From contig AP018172.1 in assembly GCA_002368175.1 (NCBI GenBank), positions 4,653,001 through 4,717,000 of the forward strand: a DNA stretch of 64,000 nt. The letters are read 5' to 3'. This DNA comes from Calothrix sp. NIES-2098 (GTDB lineage Bacteria > Cyanobacteriota > Cyanobacteriia > Cyanobacteriales > Nostocaceae). Positions 52,226-60,578 of the stretch are shown here, one piece after another. Numbering within the stretch: the stretch's first letter is position 1; every line of letters begins with the position of its first letter. Under the pieces are notes generated by a model. The model searched no databases and had not been told where the DNA came from. It worked only from the letters and a program-made list of their open reading frames with translations. Both the position numbers and the translations under genes were made by a program.

Positions 52226-53902
52226 CTAGAATGAATCTTCTATATGCAGGACATCAAATTTGATCAGATACAGAATAGTACGCAGTAATTGAATCGGGGA
52301 AACACCTGGATGAGAATTGAGGATTGTTTCAATTGAGACTGGGCCGTTTTGGGCGATCGCCGCTAACACTGCATCTATAATTGAACTGGCGTTTCTTCTT
52401 TCTGCACCAAAATTAGTTATCCAATTCTGTCGGATTTGTTGTAAATGCTCTGGTGTACTCATTGCACCGAGTCCGATAACTAAATCCTGACTGGGCGTTT
52501 TACTAGTGTAATGAGCAAACAACCGAAAAGGATCGTCACATAAAGGTACTGGTGGTTCGCCTGGCTGAAGCGATACAGACATTGGTGCAGCAGTACGAAT
52601 TTCTGCTAGTTCCTGCCATAAATTTTCGTAAGCTGCGATGACAACTTTCCAATCGTAAGTTTGTTGGGCGCGCTGTCTTCCGTTCTCACCCAAACGTTTT
52701 CTTAGTTCAGGATTAGTAATTAACTCTACTAATGCTCTTGATGCCGCATCAATATCGACTGCTATTGCCATTGATGTATGAGCAATATAAGTGCTGTAAT
52801 TCAAATTATTACTGAGATATGCATATGCTAAATCCAGCCCTAACCCTGGCTGAGGAATTATTGTCGGAATTCTTAAACCGTCAATTTCATGTCGTACAGA
52901 TTCTTGATAACCGTTCCAATCTGAGACAATTACAGGTAAACCAGCAGCCATTGCCTCAATTGGTGTTAATCCAAAAGTTTCTTGAATATTATCAACTAAT
53001 GAAATAAAAATATCAGCCGCAGACCAAATCCCCGAACGAATTTCTGGTTTGCGTCCATCAACAAAAATACAATTAACAGAAGGACAGAAAATTTTGGCAC
53101 TTTGTTGAAAGCTAACTTGCTCTTTTTCATCTTCAAACCAGCCAGCCAGCACAAAATGAATTTTGGCGTTGGTTGCTTGTGCGGCTTTTTCTAAAGCCAA
53201 ATACATTGGTACGGGATGAGCCTTGGCATAAAAGCACAATCTCCCAACAAACAGCACAACAATATCATCTTGGGGAATGCCGAGTTTTTGACGCAGAGTT
53301 GTGCGAATATTTGTAGTATTATCCCCTAAATTAAAAGCATCGCAATCAATACCTAAAGGAATAATTGGCAGTTGGATATGAATATTTGGTTTCCCGCCTG
53401 TGCGTTGAGCTAAATATTCAGCCCAGGTATTAAGAAGATGTTTAATAGCACTTTTAACTGCAACAGACGTACAAATGAGAGCATCCCAAGGCTGAAGCGG
53501 AGCAATTAGTAGATCGCCAACACTTTCCATGACCTCCATACTTGCAATAGTATGAGTTACTCCGCAGATACTATACGCACGTTGATCGAAAAATCTTCGA
53601 TTCCAAGCATATTTAGATAGTACGGGGTCAGGCTGATAGATTGTTCCAGCTTGTGCAAGTACCTGAAAATTATTGCTGGGTAGCCACTTAACTGGACGAG
53701 GACGTTGCATCCAAGGTTGAATGCGATCGCAAAATTCGGCGAATTCTCCTTGGCTAGATGTATAACAATAAAGTGAATCGGCTGTTCCATGTTGCACTAA
53801 AGCCTTGAGAAAACCTTCACCCGCAGCTTGACGCCCTAGAAGCCTTTTCCCAGATGTATCGTAGCCATCTCTTTTGTAAAAAATTGCAGCAGTATTATTC
53901 AT
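52226..53902 (-). CDS. GT4 family glycosyltransferase with C-terminal extension
   Basis: A 558-residue protein from the ATG at 53902; a GTG at 53929 would add nine residues. The N-terminal Rossmann half begins FYKRDGYDTSGKRLLGRQAAGEGFL. The C-terminal half has FVGRLCFYAKAHP (donor loop) and the motif ETFGLTPIEAMAAGLPVIVSDW (E-x7-E), typical of retaining group 1 transferases. The last 100 residues (beyond about 460) are a separate domain, perhaps a winged helix, absent in simple GT4 enzymes. The sugar and acceptor are unknown; cell-surface glycan synthesis is the common role. Confidence 0.88.
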   Translation of the reverse strand: MNNTAAIFYKRDGYDTSGKRLLGRQAAGEGFLKALVQHGTADSLYCYTSSQGEFAEFCDRIQPWMQRPRPVKWLPSNNFQVLAQAGTIYQPDPVLSKYAWNRRFFDQRAYSICGVTHTIASMEVMESVGDLLIAPLQPWDALICTSVAVKSAIKHLLNTWAEYLAQRTGGKPNIHIQLPIIPLGIDCDAFNLGDNTTNIRTTLRQKLGIPQDDIVVLFVGRLCFYAKAHPVPMYLALEKAAQATNAKIHFVLAGWFEDEKEQVSFQQSAKIFCPSVNCIFVDGRKPEIRSGIWSAADIFISLVDNIQETFGLTPIEAMAAGLPVIVSDWNGYQESVRHEIDGLRIPTIIPQPGLGLDLAYAYLSNNLNYSTYIAHTSMAIAVDIDAASRALVELITNPELRKRLGENGRQRAQQTYDWKVVIAAYENLWQELAEIRTAAPMSVSLQPGEPPVPLCDDPFRLFAHYTSKTPSQDLVIGLGAMSTPEHLQQIRQNWITNFGAERRNASSIIDAVLAAIAQNGPVSIETILNSHPGVSPIQLLRTILYLIKFDVLHIEDSF

Positions 53903-54021
53903 AGTGAAAATTTTGATTTCTGCTCTCACTGCGTATTTTTACATAAAGGCTGATAAAAAACTCCACCTACAAAGAGATGGAGTTTCCCGTTATAAAACTG
54001 TCATTAGTCGCTTGGATTTAC

Positions 54022-54053
54022 CAATGACCAATGACAAATGACTAATGACTAAT
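54022..54053. repeat. short tandem AATGAC heptamers
   Basis: CAATGACC, CAATGACA, AATGACT and AATGACTA follow one another, about four to five units of seven bases, in the gap between two leftward genes. This is the common heptamer-repeat pattern of this group; the unit also builds the hairpin at 6506. Confidence 0.6.
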
Positions 54054-55665
54054 TAGTTTTGCCATTTTCCTGAAGTTGCTGTAATTGCACATCATTAATC
54101 CAAATTGCTTGCTGAGGTACAGGAATGCTGATTCCGGCTTTGTCAAAGGCGATTTTCAGGCGGCGACGATACTCCCGCGCTACATCCCATTGTTTGAGAG
54201 GTTGGGTTTTAATCCATACACGAATAATTAAACCGCGATCGCCAAAATTATCAACTCCTAAAACTTTCGGTGTTTCTACAATCTGATGTTGCCATAATGG
54301 GTCTTCATCCATTTCTAAAGCAACAGTAGTAATTAAGGTTAAAACCTCGTCAATATCAGCCTGATAGTCTACAGGAATCGTTAAATCTGCTCTTGACCAA
54401 CGGCTAGAAAGATTGGCAACGATTTTGATTTCGCTATTAGGAATTGTGATTAACCGCCCTTCGGAATCGCGGACTTGAGTCATCCGCAAATTGAGATTTT
54501 CTACTAAGCCTCCTACAGTTCCCACATTAATTACATCGCCTAAGGCATACTGGTCTTCGAGGATGATCAGAAAACCGTTAATCGCATCTTTAATCAGGTT
54601 TTGCGAAGCTAGAGAGACTGCAACGCCCACTAAACTCGCACCTGCTAACAAGGGAACAACATCTATCCCCAAGGCGACTAATGCGAGGAAAAAGCCAACT
54701 GTCACACAGGTAAGAGTTGCAATACTTTTAGTCACACCTGAAAACGTAGAAACTCGTAGTTGTAAACGTTCGGAAGTTTCTGATGCGAATAAAGCCCCAC
54801 TGCTGATGAGAGTGGAGGTAAAGCGGTCAATCAAAGCATAGCTGAAACGGATTGCCACATAAGTTCCCAGCGCCACAATCCCCAATCTCAGAGGAATTTG
54901 CGCAGCTGAAAGAATAGCTAATTGAAAGACTCTGGTGTAAGGAAATAGACCCAAAATCGTGAATGTACCGCCTCCCCAAATTCCAGCTTGAGTCAGCTGA
55001 AACAGCCGTTTCTTGACTTCGTGTAAATGCTGATGTTGCTGTTGATTTAATTGAGTTGTAATTGGTTGTGTTTGGCGTGAAGCTGGGGGTATTGGATTTA
55101 TGACATGTGCTTGAGAACGACGCTGCCAATAATATACACCCCAACTAGCAGCCATCATTGCCAGCGCGATCGCCCCTGCTATTTTAGCTTGATCGATTAA
55201 ATATTGACTGTTGCGTTCTCGCTTTGCCCGTTGCAAAGCCTCTTGTAATGTATCAGATATTTGATTTGCTGAAAGTGTTGCATCTTCCTCTCGCAGTCTC
55301 GCGTCTTCGGAAGTGACTGTCATCAAGTATTGACCGTTGATAGTAATTACAGGTGCGTCTTTGACTTTTTGCACCTGTACATTGATAGTTTGAGCATCGG
55401 AACGCAGGTAATTTTGGCTGATTTCATTCAAGTTTTGTTGAATATTTTGCGATCGCTCTGGGAAAATAGCTCTTGTTGCCGCTATCTGGAACAACCTACG
55501 ACCATCTAAATAGATCCAGCCAGAGACAATTCTACTGTCTGATTCTTTACTTACACTACTAGGAGTTGGCAAGTTAGGTAAAAAGGGAATCTGGGCTGTA
55601 GCTTTTGGAACAGATCCAACGGCTATAACCATTGAACCTGCAAGCGCCAAAAATTTAAAGCGCAC
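54049..55665 (-). CDS. MscS family mechanosensitive channel
   Basis: A 538-residue protein. It has a signal peptide (MRFKFLALAGSMVIAVGSVPKATA), a periplasmic domain (about 25-150) with a helical linker, and one helix near 165-185. The MscS core follows: pore helix GIDVVPLLAGASLVGVAVSLASQNLIKDAINGFLI and the beta domain GDVINVGTVGGLVENLNLRMTQVRDSEGRLITIPNSEI. The C-terminal cytosolic part ends near DVQLQQLQENGK. It opens on membrane stretch and releases solutes. The large exported domain resembles the longer K+-dependent or YbiO-like MscS proteins. Confidence 0.92.
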   Translation of the reverse strand: MRFKFLALAGSMVIAVGSVPKATAQIPFLPNLPTPSSVSKESDSRIVSGWIYLDGRRLFQIAATRAIFPERSQNIQQNLNEISQNYLRSDAQTINVQVQKVKDAPVITINGQYLMTVTSEDARLREEDATLSANQISDTLQEALQRAKRERNSQYLIDQAKIAGAIALAMMAASWGVYYWQRRSQAHVINPIPPASRQTQPITTQLNQQQHQHLHEVKKRLFQLTQAGIWGGGTFTILGLFPYTRVFQLAILSAAQIPLRLGIVALGTYVAIRFSYALIDRFTSTLISSGALFASETSERLQLRVSTFSGVTKSIATLTCVTVGFFLALVALGIDVVPLLAGASLVGVAVSLASQNLIKDAINGFLIILEDQYALGDVINVGTVGGLVENLNLRMTQVRDSEGRLITIPNSEIKIVANLSSRWSRADLTIPVDYQADIDEVLTLITTVALEMDEDPLWQHQIVETPKVLGVDNFGDRGLIIRVWIKTQPLKQWDVAREYRRRLKIAFDKAGISIPVPQQAIWINDVQLQQLQENGKTN

Positions 55666-55990
55666 TCCAACACCTCCTTGCGTAAAATCTCTTGTTGAAC
55701 ACCTCCCCAGTTATCGTCCACAATCAATTTCAGTAAATGTACCTGTCTAAAGTTAAGTCAATCCCTGCAAGAGAGATATTTTTCACCTTGAGTAATCCCT
55801 ATCTTTAGACAGATGACATCATACTTAGTTTGTTGCCAGCAATAACTACAGGAGTTTTTGATATTACTCCGATCAAGGATAAATCAAAAACTAAAAAAGT
55901 ATAAAGAAAAATCTCAGTACGCATGAAAGGCGGCAGAAAAGTCTATCACCTTGAGGGCACTGGGCATGGGGCATTGGGCATTTCTCATTT

Positions 55991-56035
55991 GCCCTCCTTG
56001 CCCTCCTTGTCCCCCTTGTCCCCCTTGTCTCCCCA
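55991..56035. repeat. pyrimidine-rich CCCTTGTCC tandem tract
   Basis: Units CCCTCCTTG, CCCTCCTTG, TCCCCCTTG, TCCCCCTTG and TCTCCCC follow each other. It is strand-asymmetric and could form triplex or slipped DNA. Seen between many cyanobacterial genes. Confidence 0.6.
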
Positions 56036-56181
56036 CACTCCCGACACTCCCTCATCCCCCTCTGCCTCTTCTTCTCCTTCAGTTGACATTACCGCGATCG
56101 AGCGTCAAGCTAGTTGACAGAACCATCGACTAGTGTTTGGAGATTACAGCCAAAAATCGCAAGTCGTGGAATAATCTATTA

Positions 56182-56209
56182 GGATACGTAAAGACTACGT
56201 ACCTTTTTT
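56182..56209 (+). promoter_or_regulatory. terminator-like hairpin in the ahcY leader
   Basis: GG-A-TACGTA (56182-56190) pairs with TACGTA-CC (56196-56203) around AAGAC, with one bulged A, and a run of six T follows (56204-56209). It is on the coding strand 23 bases before the ahcY start and upstream of its ribosome-binding site AGAGGAC. It may stop leader transcripts (attenuation) or mark the end of another RNA. No known riboswitch was recognised. Confidence 0.5.
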
Positions 56210-56231
56210 GACTTTTTAGAGGACATTTTTG

Positions 56232-57509
56232 ATGACCGCAACTTCTCCCCGATTAAAGCACGAGGTTAAAGACCTCGCCCTAGCTCCCTTGGGAAGACAG
56301 CGCATTGAATGGGCTGGACGCGAGATGCCAGTTTTACGGCAAATCCGCGATCGCTTTGCTCAAGAAAAACCCTTTGCAGGGCTGCGGCTAGTGGCTTGTG
56401 CCCACGTAACAACTGAAACAGCACATCTAGCGATCGCATTGAAAGCTGGTGGTGCAGATGCAGTTTTAATTGCTAGCAATCCCCTATCAACTCAAGACGA
56501 CGTAGCAGCTAGCCTCGTTGTCGATCATGAAATTCCTGTTTTTGCCCAAAAAGGCGAAGATAACGAAACCTATAACCGCCACGTTCAAATAGCTCTCGAC
56601 CATCGCCCCAACATTATTATTGATGATGGTAGTGATGTGGTTGCTACCCTAGTTCAGCAACGTCAACATCAAATTGCCGATCTGATTGGCACCACTGAAG
56701 AAACCACAACCGGAATTGTGCGGTTACGCGCCATGTTCAGAGATGGCGTTCTCACCTTCCCCGCAGTGAATGTCAACGATGCTGATACCAAGCACTTCTT
56801 TGATAACCGCTATGGTACAGGGCAATCAACCCTAGATGGCATTATCCGCGCTACCAATATCCTGCTGGCTGGTAAAACCATTGTTGTTGTTGGTTATGGC
56901 TGGTGCGGTAAAGGTACAGCACTCCGCGCCCGTGGTTTAGGTGCAAATGTCATTGTCACCGAAATCGACCCTATCAAGGCAATTGAAGCCGTAATGGATG
57001 GTTTCCGCGTGCTACCAATGGCAGAAGCTGCACCTCAAGGTGACTTGTTTATCACAGTTACAGGTAACAAGCACGTAATTCGTGGCGAACATTTCGACGT
57101 AATGAAAGACGGCGCGATCGTTTGTAACTCCGGTCACTTCGATATTGAACTTGACCTGAAATACTTGGCTGCTAAAGCTACAGAAATCAAGCAAGTACGT
57201 CCCTTCACCGAAGAATATAAATTGCCTAGTGGCAAATCAGTGATCGTTCTGGGCGAAGGCCGCTTGATTAACCTTGCTGCTGCGGAAGGACACCCCAGCG
57301 CAGTGATGGATATGAGCTTTGCCAACCAAGCTTTAGCTGTAGAATACCTAGTGAAAAACAAAGGTAAACTCGAACCTGGTTTACACTCAGTTCCTAGAGA
57401 AGTAGATGAAGAAATTGCCCGCCTAAAATTACAGGCGCTAGGAATTAACATCGATAGCCTAACAGCAGACCAAATTGAGTACATCAATTCTTGGACTTCT
57501 GGAACCTAA
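56232..57509 (+). CDS. ahcY: adenosylhomocysteinase
   Basis: S-adenosylhomocysteine hydrolase, 425 residues from the ATG at 56232, after AGAGGAC. It splits S-adenosylhomocysteine into adenosine and homocysteine, and so keeps methylation running. The start region has EWAGREMPVLRQIRDRFAQEKPF. The NAD site is VVVGYGWCGKGTALRARGLGANV. Catalytic residues lie in VACAHVTTETA, GEDNETYNRH and IIDDGSDVV. The C-terminal LNLAAAEGHPSAVMDMSFANQ is near-invariant. A strong terminator follows. Together with the leader hairpin this suggests regulated expression. Confidence 0.97.
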   Translation: MTATSPRLKHEVKDLALAPLGRQRIEWAGREMPVLRQIRDRFAQEKPFAGLRLVACAHVTTETAHLAIALKAGGADAVLIASNPLSTQDDVAASLVVDHEIPVFAQKGEDNETYNRHVQIALDHRPNIIIDDGSDVVATLVQQRQHQIADLIGTTEETTTGIVRLRAMFRDGVLTFPAVNVNDADTKHFFDNRYGTGQSTLDGIIRATNILLAGKTIVVVGYGWCGKGTALRARGLGANVIVTEIDPIKAIEAVMDGFRVLPMAEAAPQGDLFITVTGNKHVIRGEHFDVMKDGAIVCNSGHFDIELDLKYLAAKATEIKQVRPFTEEYKLPSGKSVIVLGEGRLINLAAAEGHPSAVMDMSFANQALAVEYLVKNKGKLEPGLHSVPREVDEEIARLKLQALGINIDSLTADQIEYINSWTSGT

Positions 57510-57562
57510 AGCTAAAGCGAACCCTGAAAATTTAGGGTTACAGATATAACTTAATTTTTGAC

Positions 57563-57592
57563 TGGGATAGGCAAGTTGCCTATCCCATTTTT
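57563..57592 (+). terminator. rho-independent terminator of ahcY
   Basis: TGGGATAGGCAA (57563-57574) pairs with TTGCCTATCCCA (57576-57587), followed by five T. It lies 54 bases after the stop codon. Confidence 0.88.
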
Positions 57593-57680
57593 AGGTGTTT
57601 AAGTAGTATTCAATACAATTTGTGGCTAGTATTGATACTTAAACTTCGCATTTTGGTAAATCAAAAAGGGGAAGAAGAGA

Positions 57681-58706
57681 GTGTTTAACGATACTGAACG
57701 TTATATTCCTTCGGAAGAACAATATCTAGAGGCATTCCACTCAATTTATCAAGGCTTAACCCTAGGACACAAAGCTATTTTGAATAAGCTGTATCAGCAT
57801 TGTTACTTTATGAAAGACAATCGCAGATTACGTACTTGGGAGTTATCCCAAGCGGCGGGATATGATGATGACTCTCCTGGACAAATTGGTCTTTTAGGTA
57901 AAAAATTCTGCAAGTTCTTTGGGCTAGAGCATGAGGAAGTTGGGCAACAAGCACTGGCAATAATTAGTTGGTTTCCAGAAGAAATCAATAACCATTGGTA
58001 CATTGAACTAATTCCAGAAGCAGCTAGAGCATTTAAACGTTTTCGCCGGGAAACTTTCCAATCTAATAAAGGAGCCAATATGTCTGATGTGCTTCAGGTT
58101 AGCCCTAGATTTCAACTTAACTGTAAGACTTGGAAAATAACAGGTACGGAACCGAATGAAGGCCCATTCAATTTTGATGATAAAACTGCTGCAAGATTGA
58201 TATACAAAGATAGAACGCAAGGTTGGTTCTTCGAGCCGGCGCTGAAATTAATAGAAAATGATCAAACAGTAGTTGCAGTTCATATTGTCACACCTTTGAT
58301 TAAGTCTTTGGAAAATTACATACAAGGAAAATCTAGCCACGGTCAGTCCAGTACATTTTTCAAAAATAGGGCAAAAGCAATATTTTCATTTTTAGATGAC
58401 AACGCAATTAATCTTTTATATCAAGGTGTCCGATGCGGATTTGCTCATCAGGGTTTTCTAAAAGATGATAATAAGAGATATAACATAATAATTTCCTCAG
58501 AAAAAAGTGATATCCCGATCAAATACAACCATCCTGTAATGACTATTTATACTCACAAGTATATTACTGAAATTCAGAATGAGTTTGAAAAATACTATGC
58601 CCAATTAGAAAATAACGAAGAGAAACTTAATAGCTTCTTTCTAGTTTGGAAAAATCAATGGGACATAAAGAAGACAACTGCCATAGAGATTTCAGGTATC
58701 ATTTAA
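57681..58706 (+). CDS. N-terminal winged-helix-like plus HEPN-motif protein
   Basis: A 341-residue protein. Residues about 20-80 (LTLGHKAILNKLYQHCYFMK, LRTWELSQAAGYDDDSPGQI) resemble an N-terminal module found before HNH/McrA-like nucleases and other mobile or defence proteins. Residues about 195-300 are helical and hold R251-CGFA-H256, the R-x4-H pattern of HEPN RNases. The C-terminus is charged. No known defence family is assigned. I infer a HEPN-type RNase or its partner; the family is unknown. It is the first gene of the patch 57681-60728. Confidence 0.55.
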   Translation: MFNDTERYIPSEEQYLEAFHSIYQGLTLGHKAILNKLYQHCYFMKDNRRLRTWELSQAAGYDDDSPGQIGLLGKKFCKFFGLEHEEVGQQALAIISWFPEEINNHWYIELIPEAARAFKRFRRETFQSNKGANMSDVLQVSPRFQLNCKTWKITGTEPNEGPFNFDDKTAARLIYKDRTQGWFFEPALKLIENDQTVVAVHIVTPLIKSLENYIQGKSSHGQSSTFFKNRAKAIFSFLDDNAINLLYQGVRCGFAHQGFLKDDNKRYNIIISSEKSDIPIKYNHPVMTIYTHKYITEIQNEFEKYYAQLENNEEKLNSFFLVWKNQWDIKKTTAIEISGII

Positions 58707-58971
58707 GCTGATACAACCACCGTAGTTAGTCTTGCTTAAGAATTCGGTTTAAGTGGACTACCAAAGCTGCTTATATTGATACAAAGGTTACTTATAACAG
58801 ATCAACTGCACTGTTCAACTGATTTATCTAGAATTAAAAAGCTTTAGGTTTAAAGAATGCTTCTGACGTGAAATCATCATAAGACAAACTATCAAAGTGC
58901 GATCGCCTGATGCTAGATGATGGCAAAATTTGTGGGAGCATAAATTCTGTGCAATCAGCCTTTTTGTTTTC

Positions 58972-59349
58972 ATGTCAACAAACGACTCTGAACTGCAAGC
59001 CCAAGCTCGGAGAATTCTGGATGCAATTGCCTTCATTCCCTTTGAGGAATGTCATCCCTTAAGCCGCGAGTTTAGTAACATTCCTGCTCGTCCTGGCATT
59101 TATGCAATTAGGCACAAAACCGATGGTTTGCTTTACATTGGTAAAACCAAGAGTCTGCGTGGTCGTTTCAGTGGTGGGCATAAAGCTTTTTTGTGGGCGT
59201 GGCTTGATAAATATAGCGATGAAGATGTTCGGATTGCGGTACATCCAATTTCTCACTGGGAGAACCCTGCGTTACTATTGGAGCTAGAAGCCATCATCCT
59301 CAGAGCCACTGAACCCCCTTACAACGTCCAAATTCCAACGGAAAGGTAA
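58972..59349 (+). CDS. GIY-YIG nuclease-like protein
   Basis: A 125-residue protein from the ATG at 58972; a GTG at 58930 would add 14 residues. The GIY-YIG domain spans about 36-122: PGIYAIRHKTDGLLYIGKT, the conserved Arg in LRGRF, and the Glu of LLELEAIILRATEPPYN. It lacks extra DNA-binding domains, so it is a small stand-alone member, as in many mobile or repair-linked proteins. The next gene begins 4 bases after the stop. Confidence 0.85.
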   Translation: MSTNDSELQAQARRILDAIAFIPFEECHPLSREFSNIPARPGIYAIRHKTDGLLYIGKTKSLRGRFSGGHKAFLWAWLDKYSDEDVRIAVHPISHWENPALLLELEAIILRATEPPYNVQIPTER

Positions 59350-59353
59350 ACTT

Positions 59354-59560
59354 ATGCAAGCCAAACTTCAGGAGCAACTTTCTTCTGCTGATGCCGAAGT
59401 CATCTTAGAACGCTTGCCTGAAAGAATTAAAGCGGCTCTAATTGCTCATGCTGCTGAAATTGAATATCCAGTTGAAGCAGTTATTGAAATGGCGATCGCT
59501 AGTTTTCTCGACACAGAGGCGTTAGGTTTTGCAGATTGCAAACCAGGACGTGGACAATAA
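59354..59560 (+). CDS. small protein co-transcribed with the GIY-YIG gene
   Basis: A 68-residue acidic, helical protein: MQAKLQEQLSSADAEVILER, AALIAHAAEIEYPVEAVIEM, IASFLDTEALGFADC. It starts 4 bases after the GIY-YIG stop. It has no known family by memory. The tight spacing and size suit an inhibitor or partner of the nuclease. Confidence 0.6.
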   Translation: MQAKLQEQLSSADAEVILERLPERIKAALIAHAAEIEYPVEAVIEMAIASFLDTEALGFADCKPGRGQ

Positions 59561-59574
59561 AATAAAAAACTTTT

Positions 59575-59739
59575 GGAGACAAGCTAGTTGAAAGCTTGGA
59601 GTTTGATACCAATCTAACTATTCAAGCAGCTTGGGCTACTGAAGCGATGAAACGACGAGATCAAGTTCGCAACGGTTCTGTGCAGCCGATTCTAGGAGAA
59701 GAAGCTTTAACTCAGGTGAGGCGATCGCTTGAGCAATGA
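59575..59739 (+). pseudogene. remnant of an addiction-module antitoxin
   Basis: The frame reads DKLVESLEFDTNLTIQAAWA, then RRDQVRNGSVQPILGEEALT and a TGA at 59737-59739. This is the C-terminal two thirds of the short Unstab_antitox/CHP02574 family, with its AW-x-x-E-x-x-RR...G...I-x-G-x-E-A-L pattern. The N-terminal helix is missing; the frame opens with no suitable start. An ATG overlapping the stop (59736) begins MKYIFVIVI..., as a RelE partner would, but it closes after 13 codons. It appears to be a decayed toxin-antitoxin pair. Confidence 0.65.
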
Positions 59740-59867
59740 AGTATATCTTTGTGATTGTGATAGATACTATTATTTAGTGGAAGTAAAATCGATGTACAGC
59801 AATGCTGAGACTAGCTTATATATTGATAGACTATAGGTAATACTGGTTTTGTTGAGCAATTTATTCT

Positions 59868-60161
59868 ATGCCTGCTGAAACTCTCTCACGCTACGTTACT
59901 CGCAATGCTGGGATTTTGAGTGGAGAGCCAATTATTATAGGTACTCGTACATCCGTTCGTGCTATTGTCGGTTTGTGGCGGTTAGGCATTATGCCAGAAG
60001 AAATTTTGAACCATTTGCCCCATCTGACTCTAGCACAAGTGTTTGATGCCTTAAGCTTCTATCTCGATCATCAGGCAGAGATTAATGAGTACATCGAGCA
60101 AAACCGAATACCTGATGAATTAGTTCATCCATCTGTGAGATCGGCATTGGGTAAATTGTGA
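59868..60161 (+). CDS. DUF433 antitoxin-like protein
   Basis: A 97-residue DUF433 protein: ILSGEPIIIGTRTSVRAIVGLWRLGIMPEEILNHLPHLTLAQVFDALSFYLDHQAEINEYI has the family order in segments IGTRTSVRAIVG and LTLAQVFDALSFYLDH. These proteins have a winged-helix DNA-binding fold and act as antitoxin to PIN-like DUF5615 toxins. The GTGA overlap with the next gene shows translational coupling. Confidence 0.92.
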   Translation: MPAETLSRYVTRNAGILSGEPIIIGTRTSVRAIVGLWRLGIMPEEILNHLPHLTLAQVFDALSFYLDHQAEINEYIEQNRIPDELVHPSVRSALGKL

Positions 60162-60502
60162 CAACTTTTGCAGCACTTTACACAGATGAGGATATGTCGG
60201 TATTGGTTGCCACGTTATTGAGATCGCGTGGTCTGGATGTCACAACTGTTCCTGAACAAACAACCTTGGGCAAAACCGACAATGAGCAACTTGAATTTGC
60301 AACTTCTCTAGGCAGATGTATCCTAACCCATAACAGAGTTGATTTTGAACGACTGCATCTTCAGTACATAAAGGAAGACAGACAGCATTCTGGGATTATC
60401 ATTGTGCCTCAGAAAAATGCCTATGAGGTCGCGCAACGGATTGGTATTTTAGTAAGCACGTTAACTGCTGATGAAATTAAGAATCAGTTGCTGTATGCGT
60501 AA
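60158..60502 (+). CDS. DUF5615 PIN-like toxin
   Basis: A 114-residue protein starting with GTG, overlapping the DUF433 stop by four bases. It matches DUF5615 (Mut7-C/PIN-like): ALYTDEDMSVLVATLLRSRG, TLGKTDNEQLEFATSLGRCI and LTHNRVDFERLH give the acidic residues Asp10, Asp/Glu pairs near 45 and Asp near 67. Acidic clusters fit a metal-dependent RNase. With the DUF433 gene it is a complete VapBC-like pair. Confidence 0.9.
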   Translation: MTTFAALYTDEDMSVLVATLLRSRGLDVTTVPEQTTLGKTDNEQLEFATSLGRCILTHNRVDFERLHLQYIKEDRQHSGIIIVPQKNAYEVAQRIGILVSTLTADEIKNQLLYA

Positions 60503-60578
60503 ATATTTTTAAGAACTTTGTGTTATTTAACACTCGTCGATCGCATACAGGCTATTAAACAAAAATTGATTCACTGTG

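Larger units (their letters stand above)
55666..56231. other. intergenic region before ahcY
   Basis: No gene. A CCCTTGTCC-type tract (55991-56035) lies in the middle; it is the inverse of the polypurine tract at 28435. The last 130 bases hold an inverted repeat AGATTA/TAATCT near 56139-56177 and the hairpin at 56182-56209, treated below. Confidence 0.5.

Noticed and set aside
54022..54053. Possible CRISPR-like array
   Set aside because: Units are seven bases long without spacers; it is a simple heptamer repeat.
56080..56200. SAH riboswitch before ahcY
   Set aside because: The conserved pseudoknot core of the known SAH riboswitch is not visible; only a terminator-like hairpin remains.
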